Below, one piece after another: positions 1 to 9,984 of a stretch of 34,509 nucleotides of DNA (position 1 is the stretch's first letter; each line of letters opens with the position of its first letter). This stretch comes from a virus. The translations under genes and the position numbers were made by a program. Below the pieces are notes generated by a model, which ran no database searches, had not been told where the DNA came from, and worked only from the letters and a program-made list of their open reading frames with translations. Location of the stretch: IMG/VR virus record IMGVR_UViG_3300032073_000102, positions 1-34,509 of that record; one strand, given 5' to 3'.

Positions 1-2
1 TA

Positions 3-3000
3 GCAATACCTTCATCATTGTATGCTGGTCAAACTTATAATGAGATGGACGATAAGAATAAGAATGTTGGCGTTGCAGCTATATCAGGTGTAACTCAGAT
101 GGCATTAGATATGCTGGGTCTTAGATATATTATGAAGTCTCCTATAGCTAGTAAAGAGTTATTTCAAAAAGCTTATAAAGAACTAGTGAATAAAGGTATG
201 GCTCCAGCTCAAGCTAGACAAGAAATAGGTAGAGCAACAAGAGTATCTTTAGCTAAGTTTGCAGGTGATGCAGCTAATGAAGCATCTAAGCAGTTAGCTG
301 CTAAACAAGTATTCATAGACTTAATTAAGAGACAAGCTAAATCTGGTACTATGGAAAGTGTTACTGAAGGACTACAAGAAGCTACAGCTTATCTTGCAGC
401 ACACCATAAAGATATTGGTGAAGGTGTAATAAACATGGAAGAGCTAGTCTCTCGTACTACAGAAGGTATGGTTGCAGGCGCCGTGTTAGGTGGTGGTATA
501 GCAACAATGGGTGGTGTACAGAACTATGCTGGCTGGACTGATGTTAAGTATAGATTAGCACCTGCTCATGAGAAAGATTTATCTACTGCTTCTATGTTAT
601 CAGAGTTAGAAGCTAAGTCTAAAGAAGGAATGAAGTCTAATGAAGAGAATGCTGCTGACGCATCTGTAAGGCATGAGGCGTACAAGAGAGCTGGCGGATT
701 TGATACTTTATATAGTGAACCTGAACATATTATGGTTAGGACTGATGAAGAGATAGATCGTCGTAAAAAGCAAGGTATCGTCGACGAAGCTAAGGAAAGG
801 TTTATGAATCCTCTAGGATTATTCCAAGGTTCTGTTCCTAATGCTATAAGTAATTCTGATGCTATACAGTATAGATCATTAAGAAGGTTAAGAGACTTAA
901 TTGGTGGTGTACTACAAAGAGTATACGATGGTGAAAACTTTATGTCAACTAAGCATCATGCTGTTGCTATATATAAGAATATGGTTGCTCCAGATAAAAT
1001 GTTCTTTAAAGAAATGGGAGAAACTGGTAGACTTAATATGAAAGCAAGAGAAAGAGCTAGTCATAATCTAATAAACTTTGCTAAGAAGTATGCTGGAAAT
1101 AGTAAGGTTCCTCGATCTGAAGAGGAGATAGATAAGCATTATGAGAAGACTGTACCTAAAGAATTACCTAATAGAACTAATTTAATAAAGCATGCTAAGC
1201 TTATAGAATTACTTTCTAATAAACTACATAGGGATCAGGTAGGTGCCGGTGCTAGTATGGGATATCTTTCTAATTATTTATTTAGATTTAAAGCTCCGAA
1301 TAAGCGTGCCATATATAAAGATAAAGCAGAGTTTCAGAAGTTACTTCAAGAAGAATATAACTATACTCCTGATGCAGCTAAGAAAAGTACTGATGAGTTA
1401 ATAGATAATCATGAAGTATATGATCTAGACTCTGCAACGTTTAGTGTTACTAACCAAGGTATTGTACCTTCTGCTCATAGAAAGAGATCATTAAACCTAT
1501 CAGAGAATCCTAAGTTTGATAAGTTTATGGATCAAGATATATACAATAATATTAGTCAATCAGCTAAACAAGCTGCTAGATTTATAGGACATCGTAAGTT
1601 TATAGGTGAGAACTCTAAGATTATAAATACTTTACTTCATGAAGCTGAATACTTAGATGGTGCTCCTAGAGAGAAAGTAAATAAGATAGCTCGGCTAGTT
1701 AAAGATATACTTGATTCAGATTCTGGTAACTATAACAGACCTACCACAGAGATGGGTAAGAAACTTATGAGGTTGCAAAGAAACTTCTTAACACTAAGTA
1801 CCTTTGCATCACTACCATTAGCTGCTATATCATCTTCAGTTGAGTTAGGTCTTGTAACTAAAGGCTTGACAGCTGATGAAATATTTAGTACTAAGAAAGG
1901 TAAAGATGGACAGCACTTAGGATTAAGAGGTATAGGTAGAGAGTTAGGTAAATCTATATGGGATGGAACTAAAGAGATAGCAGACTTAGGTACTCAAAGA
2001 TCTTCTGATGATATATTCTCTTGGGGTCAGCAAAGACTTCGAGAGTTAGGTCTATATGATTGGTCAGTTGGTGCGGCTACAGTTACAGGTGTTACTGAAA
2101 CTAATGCAGCACAACAGATGTACTTCGAAGCTTTCTTTAAATGGAATGGTTTAACTGGTATTACTAACTTACCTAGAGCTATGAGAGCTTCTTTATTCGG
2201 AGACTTCTTATATAATAGAGTAGAAGAAATACATTTACATCGTCAAAGTGGAGACCCTAAGACAAGATCTGTACAAGAAGCTGAGCAACAACTACGTGAT
2301 TTAGGTGTTCGTATAAGCGGAGACAATAATATTGTTGATCTAATGTTTGATTCAGATCTAATAGCTACTGGTAAAGACTTAACATCTCTTAATCCTACTG
2401 GAGAAGGAACTATATCTACTAAGTTGACAGGAAATAATCCACTGGTAATTGATCGTGTTAAGTTTAAAGAAGAAATGCTAGGTAAGCAAGTACAAGAAGC
2501 TACCTTTAATTTTATTAGAGATGCTGTTGCATTACCTGATGCTGCCAACAGACCATTGTTCTATCAAGATCCTCGGTTTGCTTTGTTCTTTCAGTTTCAA
2601 GGTTTTATAGCTACATTTACAGCTAACCATATACCTAAGTTATGGGGTGAGTACATTAAACGAGGTACTCCAGCATTAAAGTATAATGCATTTGCTACTA
2701 TGTCAACTATGATTATGCTTAGCTTTGCTTCACAGTATCTTAAAGATCTACTTAAATACGGAGAGTCTACTCCTTACTTAGATGATGCTGAGTATTATCA
2801 GAGAGGTATAAGATCTTCTGGATTATTAGGTACAAGTGAAAGGATTATAGATCAGTTCATGCCTTTGTACGATTATAGATCTGGATCAGGTCCTAGTGCT
2901 TGGGTGTTTGATACAACAACAAGTGAGGCTCCTGCTTTAGGCTATGCTAAAAGAACATTAGGTGCTATGCGCAAATTCTCTGAAGGTGATGTAGGAGAAT

Positions 3001-3113
3001 CAGTAAGACTAGGTACTAAGCTACTTCCTGTTGTTGCACCGTTTAATCAGATCGGTAATCAATGGGGTAAATTCGCAGATAGATGGAACTTTAACAATAG
3101 TGGAATAGAATAA
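3..3113 (+). CDS. Internal virion protein, gp16-like (N-terminus cut by window edge)
   Basis: The frame is open to the first bases of the window, so the true start lies upstream and any N-terminal transglycosylase domain would be outside. More than 1030 residues are visible. There is a Gly/Ala-rich hydrophobic stretch (GAVLGGGIATMGG) near residue 155 and further hydrophobic segments near 595-615 and 895-915. The rest is mainly helical and charged, as in the ejected inner-core proteins of T7-like phages. The C-terminal part (FFQFQGF ... PVVAPFNQIGNQWG) resembles the C-terminus of internal virion proteins of marine T7-like phages as I recall them. The stop shares one base with the next start (TAATG), so the two proteins are probably made together. 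A role in the core and in DNA ejection is family inference. Confidence 0.75.
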   Translation, partial: AIPSSLYAGQTYNEMDDKNKNVGVAAISGVTQMALDMLGLRYIMKSPIASKELFQKAYKELVNKGMAPAQARQEIGRATRVSLAKFAGDAANEASKQLAAKQVFIDLIKRQAKSGTMESVTEGLQEATAYLAAHHKDIGEGVINMEELVSRTTEGMVAGAVLGGGIATMGGVQNYAGWTDVKYRLAPAHEKDLSTASMLSELEAKSKEGMKSNEENAADASVRHEAYKRAGGFDTLYSEPEHIMVRTDEEIDRRKKQGIVDEAKERFMNPLGLFQGSVPNAISNSDAIQYRSLRRLRDLIGGVLQRVYDGENFMSTKHHAVAIYKNMVAPDKMFFKEMGETGRLNMKARERASHNLINFAKKYAGNSKVPRSEEEIDKHYEKTVPKELPNRTNLIKHAKLIELLSNKLHRDQVGAGASMGYLSNYLFRFKAPNKRAIYKDKAEFQKLLQEEYNYTPDAAKKSTDELIDNHEVYDLDSATFSVTNQGIVPSAHRKRSLNLSENPKFDKFMDQDIYNNISQSAKQAARFIGHRKFIGENSKIINTLLHEAEYLDGAPREKVNKIARLVKDILDSDSGNYNRPTTEMGKKLMRLQRNFLTLSTFASLPLAAISSSVELGLVTKGLTADEIFSTKKGKDGQHLGLRGIGRELGKSIWDGTKEIADLGTQRSSDDIFSWGQQRLRELGLYDWSVGAATVTGVTETNAAQQMYFEAFFKWNGLTGITNLPRAMRASLFGDFLYNRVEEIHLHRQSGDPKTRSVQEAEQQLRDLGVRISGDNNIVDLMFDSDLIATGKDLTSLNPTGEGTISTKLTGNNPLVIDRVKFKEEMLGKQVQEATFNFIRDAVALPDAANRPLFYQDPRFALFFQFQGFIATFTANHIPKLWGEYIKRGTPALKYNAFATMSTMIMLSFASQYLKDLLKYGESTPYLDDAEYYQRGIRSSGLLGTSERIIDQFMPLYDYRSGSGPSAWVFDTTTSEAPALGYAKRTLGAMRKFSEGDVGESVRLGTKLLPVVAPFNQIGNQWGKFADRWNFNNSGIE

Positions 3114-6100
3114 TGTCAAAATTTAATCGTGGATCCAGGTCGACCCGTTCTCAACCAATAGCGAGAGGTGGAGATGCTGAAAAAGCATTAAGAGATAAAA
3201 CAGCTAGAGCATTTGTAGGCGAACAGTTAAGCCAACAAGATCCTGAAGTAAGAGCTTTCTTTGAGAGTATTATAGATATAACTCCTGAAGAGATAGAACA
3301 AGCTCAAGTAGAAGGTGCTAATATAGATAAGAACCTTAGAGGAGATACCTTTACTGGTACTCCTGATGTAAGGTTCACTGACGAAGATGTGAATGAAGGT
3401 GTAGTTCCAGATGAGCTATACCGACCAAGTCTAAGGGAGCGTCGAGCAGCTTCAAAAGCTGGACAGACTCCTAACTATCAGTTAAGACGTCCAGAAGAAA
3501 AGCCTACTAAGAGTAGATACTTTGCTGGTAAGGAGTTTAAGAGTGCTTCTAGTTACGATGGTGGTTTAACGAATCGTCTTAAGAAAGGATTAATTAATAT
3601 ACACACTAATGGATTGTTTAGACTAGGTACTAATCCAGTAGGTCAGACATATCCTGATGCTGCTAAGGTTGGTAAAGGTACTAACATTGATGGCGTGTAT
3701 ACTCCACCACCGCAACAGTCAGTTAGTCCTAAGATACAGCAGGCTGCAGTACAAGAGCAAACTGGAAGTAATAAGTCTGGTGACTATGATCTTAAGTTAG
3801 TTAGAGCTATCATGAAAGGTGGAGGTCTAGCTTACAATAAAGATGTAGCTGAAGGATCTCATATGCCTTCACAAGACTACGATAGAGTAGCTTTACTTGT
3901 AACTGAGAATGCTATTGCTGATAGAACCTATTTAGCTGTAGATGATTTTGAAGTTGATCCTATTACTGGTGAGAAAATAACTGATGAGACTAGAGAAAAG
4001 ATGCTCGCATCAGAACAAGTAGCTGCAGAAGAGAAGCGTTTAACAGAAGGTGTTTCAATTACTATGGCTGCAGGTAATGGAGCTTTAGGTAATCAGATAC
4101 ACCAAGAGTGGTTACGTCTTAATCCTGATCTTGAAAAGACTAAACTAACTAGAGAAGAAGCAGAGACATTAGGTTCAGGTTATAAAGAACTATATGCTAA
4201 TCTAAATCCTGACATACTACAACGTTTTGAGACTAAGTTTGAACAAACAGAGTTTAGACTACTTGATAGCGCTGTACCTGATCTTATAGCAGGTCAGTCT
4301 ATACGTCAAGCACTATTCCCTAAGCAGGTTATAAAACCACTAACAGCTCCTATGTTCTCTGGTACTATTAGTGAAGGAGATATGGCTAACTTTACTAAGG
4401 TAGTATTAGGTCCTGTAGGTGAGAAGCAAGTAAAAGAAATACTTAAAGCATTTAAAAACTTAGGATCTGTTGGTCATGTAGTTGATAAACGTAGGAATAA
4501 GATACTTCTTTCAACATTACTTAGACACTTAAATAATAATGATGTTATGTCTTGGGAAGCTGAGATACATGGTATGGGTGAGACTAAAAATAAAGAGTAT
4601 CTTGCTAAAGAGAAGTTTGATACTAGACAGATGCTTTTAGATGGTTATGTATACAACGATGAGATAGGTTATTACACACACCCTAATGAGAGTTATCCTG
4701 ATATACATCCAAGCTATATGTATAATGCTAGTGAGGTTATGAACAACTCATTAGATAGTTATGCGCAACAAGTTCATGCTATACAAGCAGCAAGGAATCA
4801 AATAAGTTATTTAACATTTGCTGCCTTAGGGTATAACCAACGTCTTATACCTCAGCAAACTCACTTTAATCCTGTTACATCTAAAGTAACTAGGTATGTA
4901 ACTAGAGCTGCTAGACCTGACGTAATAAAACCTGCGTCTATAGAAGAGAATAACTTACGACAGATGTATGCAGCTATATTAGTTGATGGTACAGCTAAGA
5001 AACTAGATAGAGTAAGAGAAGAGAAGCTAAGAGCAGCAACTCCAAAGTTAAGAGAGTGGGGTAATATATTAAGAGAGCTACAGCAAGTAAGTGATAGCGA
5101 CTACGAAATGGTTGCTGATGCTATAGCTAATAAGATACCTCTCAATGATCCTGCGTGGCCTGTTGATGCAGCTAATAGAGTTGCTGGTAGTCTTCAGTTA
5201 GATCCACAACAGCATGGTGAACTCATGGCTGCTATTAAAGCTAAAGGTGGCTTTGAAGGTTTAGTATACATAGATGGTTTAATAGACTTTGCTAACTACA
5301 TGGATGCAAGGACAGCTGGTAAGAACTTTACTACATTCTTTAATGCTTATCCTGATGGTATCACTAATGGTATTGCATCTAATGCTGTACAGATGGGTCA
5401 TAGACAGACAGCTAAACGTACTGGTATCATAAGAGAGAATGATGTAGGTGATTTACTTGATGACGGCGATATTAGAGATGCTGTTGCTAGAACTTCTCTT
5501 GCATCTATAGGTGACGGCTGGAATAATATTAAACAAGATAGTGAAGAAGGTATCACCATGACTTCACACTTGAACACAGTAGCTAATGAACTATATGGTT
5601 TTAAAGACTTAAATAAAAGTACTACCATGGTTTATGGTTATGGTATGGAGTTGCAGAGTTTCTGGATTAAGTTTAGAGATGTTCTTAACTTAAAGTTAGA
5701 ATATGATAACCCACAGTTGCAGCACGCATATGAATATCTAATGAGTGAAGCAGCTTTTGATAATGATTTAGATGCTTTATCTATGACTTTAAATGAGAAG
5801 TATTCTATATCACTTGAAGACACTATGTCTACTGATGCGATACAATCAAGACGATTAGTACGTGCAGCTGCTGGTATGCATATAGCGTTAGACGAGAACT
5901 TTAGAATTGACTTGCCACTAGGTAAAGGTGCTTATGGTAGGTATGTATCTGAAGGTCAAGCTACTGCTGATGTAACTACATTTAATATATATGAACCAGA
6001 AGGTTATGATGCTGAAGGTAACGTACTTCCTGATCCAGAAACTGGTAAGCCTAGACTTAAGAAGCAGGCTAGAAAATCAGTACACTATAAGAGACGTATG

Positions 6101-6961
6101 ACTGCAGCTGCTGCTAAACCTGCTGGAGGTGGTAAGATCTTTGGTAAGTATGCTTATGGTGGTGCTTTACCTGGACCTATACAAGCGCTTGACGCTGTTA
6201 CAATTGTAAAGACTGCAACAGGTAAATCATGGAACGATATATCTAATGCAGGTGGTGGTAACCCTTACATGTTTAGTATATATGATGCTGTTAAAGTAAC
6301 TGCAGGTAATATGCACGTAGTATTAGATGAGATAAATAATAACTGGTTTAACGAGTCTATGAAGTACTCTTATCTACAAGCTATGAGAGATGCTACTGTG
6401 GCTAACATGAAAAAGTTTAGACAGAACAAAGCTAAAGTTCTTAAAGAGATGGGTGATCAACCTATACCTATAATTAAAGCTGGATACATGCATCAGGTAC
6501 TACAACCTACAGAGTTTTATCTTCAGAAGAATGGTGAGCCGGCACCTAACTTTGCTAAGTCACCATTAACTCAACAGTTAAGTAAGATGGCTGCTAAACC
6601 TGAAGGTAAAGTAGATACGAAAACTGGAAGAGTTATAACTACAGATAGTCAAGCGTTCTACAATCAAGCAAGAGACTTTGCTAGAGGAATGTATGCTGCT
6701 CTTAAAAAAGTAGGATTTGATTATCGTATTAATGAAGAAAACTACGCTCTTCCAGAATTAGAACAGTTTGCAGCTCAAACAACTTACAGACAATATTATG
6801 CTTTTGTTGAAGAGTTCTACAGACTATTAGACTTTGAGAGCCGTATGAACAAGATGATAGCTAAGACAAATGCTAATAAGAAATTGTTAGCTGAAGAGCT
6901 AAAGAAGAATGGTCATAAGTCAAGAAGTGGACGTATGGTACCTAGACAATACGAACTTTAA
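3113..6961 (+). CDS. Putative virion-packaged single-subunit RNA polymerase (1282 aa)
   Basis: Three signatures of T7/N4-type RNA polymerases occur in the right order. Motif A is DGITNGIASNAVQ, with Asp748 in the place of T7 Asp537. Motif B is K831-x3-K835-x7-Y843-G, matching the T7 Rx3Kx7YG pattern with Lys for Arg. Motif C is FSIYDAVKV, with Asp1058 for T7 Asp812 and Tyr for the usual His. Spacings are close to T7 (A to B-Lys 87 against 94 residues; A to C 310 against 275). About 450 N-terminal residues precede the polymerase-like half; they are charged and unrecognised. The gene is coupled by TAATG to an internal virion protein and lies in the late + strand block, as expected for a polymerase packaged and injected like N4 vRNAP, though far smaller than the roughly 3500-residue N4 enzyme. 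Polymerase relationship is fairly likely; virion location is inferred from position. Confidence 0.68.
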   Translation: MSKFNRGSRSTRSQPIARGGDAEKALRDKTARAFVGEQLSQQDPEVRAFFESIIDITPEEIEQAQVEGANIDKNLRGDTFTGTPDVRFTDEDVNEGVVPDELYRPSLRERRAASKAGQTPNYQLRRPEEKPTKSRYFAGKEFKSASSYDGGLTNRLKKGLINIHTNGLFRLGTNPVGQTYPDAAKVGKGTNIDGVYTPPPQQSVSPKIQQAAVQEQTGSNKSGDYDLKLVRAIMKGGGLAYNKDVAEGSHMPSQDYDRVALLVTENAIADRTYLAVDDFEVDPITGEKITDETREKMLASEQVAAEEKRLTEGVSITMAAGNGALGNQIHQEWLRLNPDLEKTKLTREEAETLGSGYKELYANLNPDILQRFETKFEQTEFRLLDSAVPDLIAGQSIRQALFPKQVIKPLTAPMFSGTISEGDMANFTKVVLGPVGEKQVKEILKAFKNLGSVGHVVDKRRNKILLSTLLRHLNNNDVMSWEAEIHGMGETKNKEYLAKEKFDTRQMLLDGYVYNDEIGYYTHPNESYPDIHPSYMYNASEVMNNSLDSYAQQVHAIQAARNQISYLTFAALGYNQRLIPQQTHFNPVTSKVTRYVTRAARPDVIKPASIEENNLRQMYAAILVDGTAKKLDRVREEKLRAATPKLREWGNILRELQQVSDSDYEMVADAIANKIPLNDPAWPVDAANRVAGSLQLDPQQHGELMAAIKAKGGFEGLVYIDGLIDFANYMDARTAGKNFTTFFNAYPDGITNGIASNAVQMGHRQTAKRTGIIRENDVGDLLDDGDIRDAVARTSLASIGDGWNNIKQDSEEGITMTSHLNTVANELYGFKDLNKSTTMVYGYGMELQSFWIKFRDVLNLKLEYDNPQLQHAYEYLMSEAAFDNDLDALSMTLNEKYSISLEDTMSTDAIQSRRLVRAAAGMHIALDENFRIDLPLGKGAYGRYVSEGQATADVTTFNIYEPEGYDAEGNVLPDPETGKPRLKKQARKSVHYKRRMTAAAAKPAGGGKIFGKYAYGGALPGPIQALDAVTIVKTATGKSWNDISNAGGGNPYMFSIYDAVKVTAGNMHVVLDEINNNWFNESMKYSYLQAMRDATVANMKKFRQNKAKVLKEMGDQPIPIIKAGYMHQVLQPTEFYLQKNGEPAPNFAKSPLTQQLSKMAAKPEGKVDTKTGRVITTDSQAFYNQARDFARGMYAALKKVGFDYRINEENYALPELEQFAAQTTYRQYYAFVEEFYRLLDFESRMNKMIAKTNANKKLLAEELKKNGHKSRSGRMVPRQYEL

Positions 6962-6970
6962 AAAAAAATA

Positions 6971-7011
6971 ACCCCGATAGAAATCCACATGGAAATCTAT
7001 TGGGGTTTTTT
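6971..7011. terminator. Intrinsic terminator between convergent blocks
   Basis: The arms ACCCCGATAGA and TCTATTGGGGT form a stem followed by T6 on the + strand. A run of A on the left gives the mirror T-run on the - strand. The internal G-T pair works as a G-U wobble only in + strand RNA, so it seems tuned to end the late virion transcript. It also sits 3' of the last - strand gene. Confidence 0.85.
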
Positions 7012-7013
7012 AT

Positions 7014-7274
7014 TTAAAGTAATCCGTTCTTAGCGTATAGTTCTTTTATACCTCTTTCAGCTTCTTTCTTTTTCATAGTCGCATCTTCTTCTGATACACC
7101 TGCTTCTAAGTTTAGCTTATAAGTTATGTCTAGCATTATGTCATTAATTCTAGGTGTATACAATGCATCAGTTGGTATTTCAGGATACTCTTCCTGTAGT
7201 TCTACATCATCTACATCTACTCCTCGTAACGCTAAGTAATTATAATTTATTCTTTCTCCTTCTGTTGTGGACAT
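7014..7274 (-). CDS. Small acidic hypothetical protein (86 aa)
   Basis: This is the last gene of the leftward replication block, ending just inside the bidirectional terminator. It has a strong ribosome site (AAAGGAGG) upstream of the ATG and begins 12 bases after the RNA polymerase stop. The protein is acidic in its first half and charged, probably helical, in the second (KKKEAERGIKELYAK). There is no Cys cluster, membrane segment or motif I recognise. A T7 RNAP regulator is possible from position only; the function is unknown. Confidence 0.7.
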   Translation of the reverse strand: MSTTEGERINYNYLALRGVDVDDVELQEEYPEIPTDALYTPRINDIMLDITYKLNLEAGVSEEDATMKKKEAERGIKELYAKNGLL

Positions 7275-7286
7275 ATTAACCTCCTT

Positions 7287-9584
7287 TTATGCGAAGAAAT
7301 AATCAGAATCTTCTATGCCATTTATACTTAGGCTGCCTAACTCTGGTTGTTCAACGTCTATTTCTTCTTTATCTGTTATTATCTGTTCTTCTATATAGTT
7401 GTAGAAGTTATCTACATCGTACATATCTATGAACTTACGTTTAGTGTGAGCAAGTAATAGCTCTACATCACAAGCATGCGTTGAAAAACTATCGTGCACA
7501 GCGCCAAACTCTCCATTCCAATCGTCTATTACGAGTGCCATATGACTAGCGTCCATAGAGTGAACAAAGTTAGGTGATATTCCTGTCATAAATCCTCTTA
7601 TACTAGGAAGTTTAGTTGCTACTTGGGCACAGTGTTGTACAACGCCACGTTTATTGTACGTAGTGTATCCACTTATAGTACCTTTAGCTTTACGCTTTTG
7701 CATTTGAAAATTAGTATACTCTACTGGAAACCCTGATGGAGTTGTCCAGCATAGCTTATCTTTACCATTACCGTATACTAATTTAGATTCATATGAGTTT
7801 ATAAATTGAACTAGCTTACTCAACTCTTCTAGTTCCTCATCTGTCTTATCTTTCTTTATATAAAGTTCTTTCTGTCTGGCGATAACATCTGAATATTCTT
7901 TACCTGCTATCTCTCCCTCTGGAGAAAACTTTACATACTTTCCTATCTCAAATAGAGCTAGCTTCTGTAAGTATGACATAGTACTTAGTGGTCCTGGACA
8001 TACTTTGTCTATTGCTTTGATTAGAATCTTAGCAAACTTGTTACAGTCATCTTGTGTAATACCATATATAGTATGGTAGTCTTCTACTTTAGAATCAAAG
8101 AACATGTTCTCTGCAATCTTACTAGCACCTGCAGAATACGCTCTTGTCATTGATCCGCGTTTAGTTATACCCTTACGTATATGTTTCATAGGCATAGAGT
8201 TTAGTATGCTTTTTAATCTATCATCTTCAGTAAGCTTAATTAACTCTTTAGCTGCCTGCACGTAGAAATCTTTTTGTATTACAGTAGGTATTAATCCAAC
8301 AAGATCGCCTGTCTGAGTATCCTTAGACATAGATCCTAAGTGCTGCCAACCGTTGTTGCTACCGTCGATAGGTATAGGTAAATGTGACATGTGTAGTCTA
8401 TGATCTTTCTTAGCTTCATGGTAGTCGTACCATTCAACACAACACGCTAAGAATGATACAGTCTTTTCGCATTGTACAAAAGAAGTAGTACGTCCTAATT
8501 CAACTATCCAATCCATGTTATTGTTTACCCAGTTAACTCTATCTTCTAAAGTCATTTTATCTACAGATATATCTTCTAGTCCTTCTGATTTAAGATAACC
8601 TTTATAGTCTTGCTCAGTCCACTCAGGTATCTCGTCTATCTTGTAGCTTTCGTTATAGCTGACAGCTGTATGCACTGCTAACCAGAATAAACCACTATCT
8701 GTCATTGGCTTACCTCTAGCAAACTTCAACATACCTCTAGATAAATCAGATCCTTGAAAGTTTAAGAAGGGTTCTATGTAATAGATTCTACCACGATAAT
8801 CTGCATCTACGTATTGGTAAAACACATCATGATCCTTTAGTAGCTTAGCCTTAGATGTAATGAACTTCCATTCCATAACTTTACTACGTCGTTTCATTTC
8901 TTTTACATCGTTATTCTCATAAGGTTCTTCGCGTAAGAACGTACTCTTGCTATTAAGTAATGCGTCATATACTTTTCTATTTATACGCCAGCCAGTTTTC
9001 TGTAGCTTATTCATAGCATTTATATATGGTTGCTTTAGATCTAAGTGATCGTCCTTTAACTTATTCTTAATAACTAAGTGTCTATCGTTTTGTACCATAG
9101 AAGTTATAGACTTAGGTATTGTAGTCCTAGTAGCAGTTAGATTTATTCTTGTAGTTGCTTCATGTAGATCAGCAAGCTCTATCCACTTAGGTGTAGCAGA
9201 TATTATATGGCTGCTATCCCTTATTCTTGGATAGTACAGGTCTATAAAACCACAGTTATAAAATCCTTCTACAAATAAATCACCTAGTCTTAACTCCATA
9301 GACCAAGGTAACTTATCTCGTTTTAGTAGTCTATGTATGTGTTGACCTATTTTAAATGATGTATTAGTTAACTGTGCTGTACCTGCAGGGCTATCACTTG
9401 TATCTTTAGTAAATAATATTTGTATAGTCTGCAGTGCGGAGTTAACAAATATATCCATGTCTTCTTTATAATTTTTATGTAACTTTAATAATACCCCACC
9501 AGAGTTAGCTTTTGGATTGTTTATATTTATCCCATCCACTTTCTCTAAGAGGTAGTTGGTTACCTGATCTATAGGTTTTGACAT
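7287..9584 (-). CDS. T7-type single-subunit DNA-dependent RNA polymerase (765 aa)
   Basis: All catalytic signatures are present. Motif A is IPIDGSNNGWQH (Asp408). Motif B is K472-x3-K476-x7-Tyr484. Motif C is AVHDSFSTH (Asp699). Ser follows Tyr484 where T7 has Gly640; I recall that variant (TRAYSAG) from other marine T7-like phages. At 765 residues it is shorter than T7 RNAP (883). I chose the ATG at 9584; a TTG lies one codon upstream, and GAGG is placed for either. The start overlaps the dCMP deaminase gene by about 80 bases. Its likely role is middle and late transcription from the CTAwAAGGrGAGTATA elements in this window. Confidence 0.96.
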   Translation of the reverse strand: MSKPIDQVTNYLLEKVDGININNPKANSGGVLLKLHKNYKEDMDIFVNSALQTIQILFTKDTSDSPAGTAQLTNTSFKIGQHIHRLLKRDKLPWSMELRLGDLFVEGFYNCGFIDLYYPRIRDSSHIISATPKWIELADLHEATTRINLTATRTTIPKSITSMVQNDRHLVIKNKLKDDHLDLKQPYINAMNKLQKTGWRINRKVYDALLNSKSTFLREEPYENNDVKEMKRRSKVMEWKFITSKAKLLKDHDVFYQYVDADYRGRIYYIEPFLNFQGSDLSRGMLKFARGKPMTDSGLFWLAVHTAVSYNESYKIDEIPEWTEQDYKGYLKSEGLEDISVDKMTLEDRVNWVNNNMDWIVELGRTTSFVQCEKTVSFLACCVEWYDYHEAKKDHRLHMSHLPIPIDGSNNGWQHLGSMSKDTQTGDLVGLIPTVIQKDFYVQAAKELIKLTEDDRLKSILNSMPMKHIRKGITKRGSMTRAYSAGASKIAENMFFDSKVEDYHTIYGITQDDCNKFAKILIKAIDKVCPGPLSTMSYLQKLALFEIGKYVKFSPEGEIAGKEYSDVIARQKELYIKKDKTDEELEELSKLVQFINSYESKLVYGNGKDKLCWTTPSGFPVEYTNFQMQKRKAKGTISGYTTYNKRGVVQHCAQVATKLPSIRGFMTGISPNFVHSMDASHMALVIDDWNGEFGAVHDSFSTHACDVELLLAHTKRKFIDMYDVDNFYNYIEEQIITDKEEIDVEQPELGSLSINGIEDSDYFFA

Positions 9585-9984
9585 CAAGTCCTCTTTCTTT
9601 TAAAAATTGTAGCGCGTAGCTATCATACGTCTCGTCGTATACTACTCTAATAATCCCTGCTTGTAGTATAAGTTTAGCACACTCAATGCAAGGCGAGTGT
9701 GTAGTATATATTGTAGCTCCTTCAGAGCTGCCACCTGTTTTAGCTAACTTCATAAGTGCATTAGCTTCTGAGTGGATAACCTCAGGCCTAGTCATACCAT
9801 CAGAGTGTCTTGTATGATTACACATACCTGTCGGCATACCGTTAAACCCTTGTGAAAGCACCTGTCCATTACGGACTATGATGCTTCCAACTTTTATATC
9901 GTCATCGAACGATAGCTGACTAAACACGTGAGCTACCGTTAAATATATTTTATCATAACGCTCCTGTTTGGAATTCGAATTCAT
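9505..9984 (-). CDS. dCMP (deoxycytidylate) deaminase
   Basis: This is a zinc-dependent cytidine/dCMP deaminase fold protein of 159 residues. It has the HxE motif (His71-Ser-Glu73, with Glu as proton shuttle) and PCxxC (Cys99, Cys102) as zinc ligands. It would convert dCMP to dUMP to feed thymidylate synthesis. It overlaps the primase-helicase gene upstream by about 30 bases and the RNA polymerase gene downstream by about 80, typical of this compact operon. With a dCMP hydroxymethylase encoded about 8 kb upstream in the same block, dCMP is probably partitioned between deamination and hydroxymethylation, as in T4. Confidence 0.93.
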   Translation of the reverse strand: MNSNSKQERYDKIYLTVAHVFSQLSFDDDIKVGSIIVRNGQVLSQGFNGMPTGMCNHTRHSDGMTRPEVIHSEANALMKLAKTGGSSEGATIYTTHSPCIECAKLILQAGIIRVVYDETYDSYALQFLKERGLDVKTYRSGNQLPLRESGWDKYKQSKS

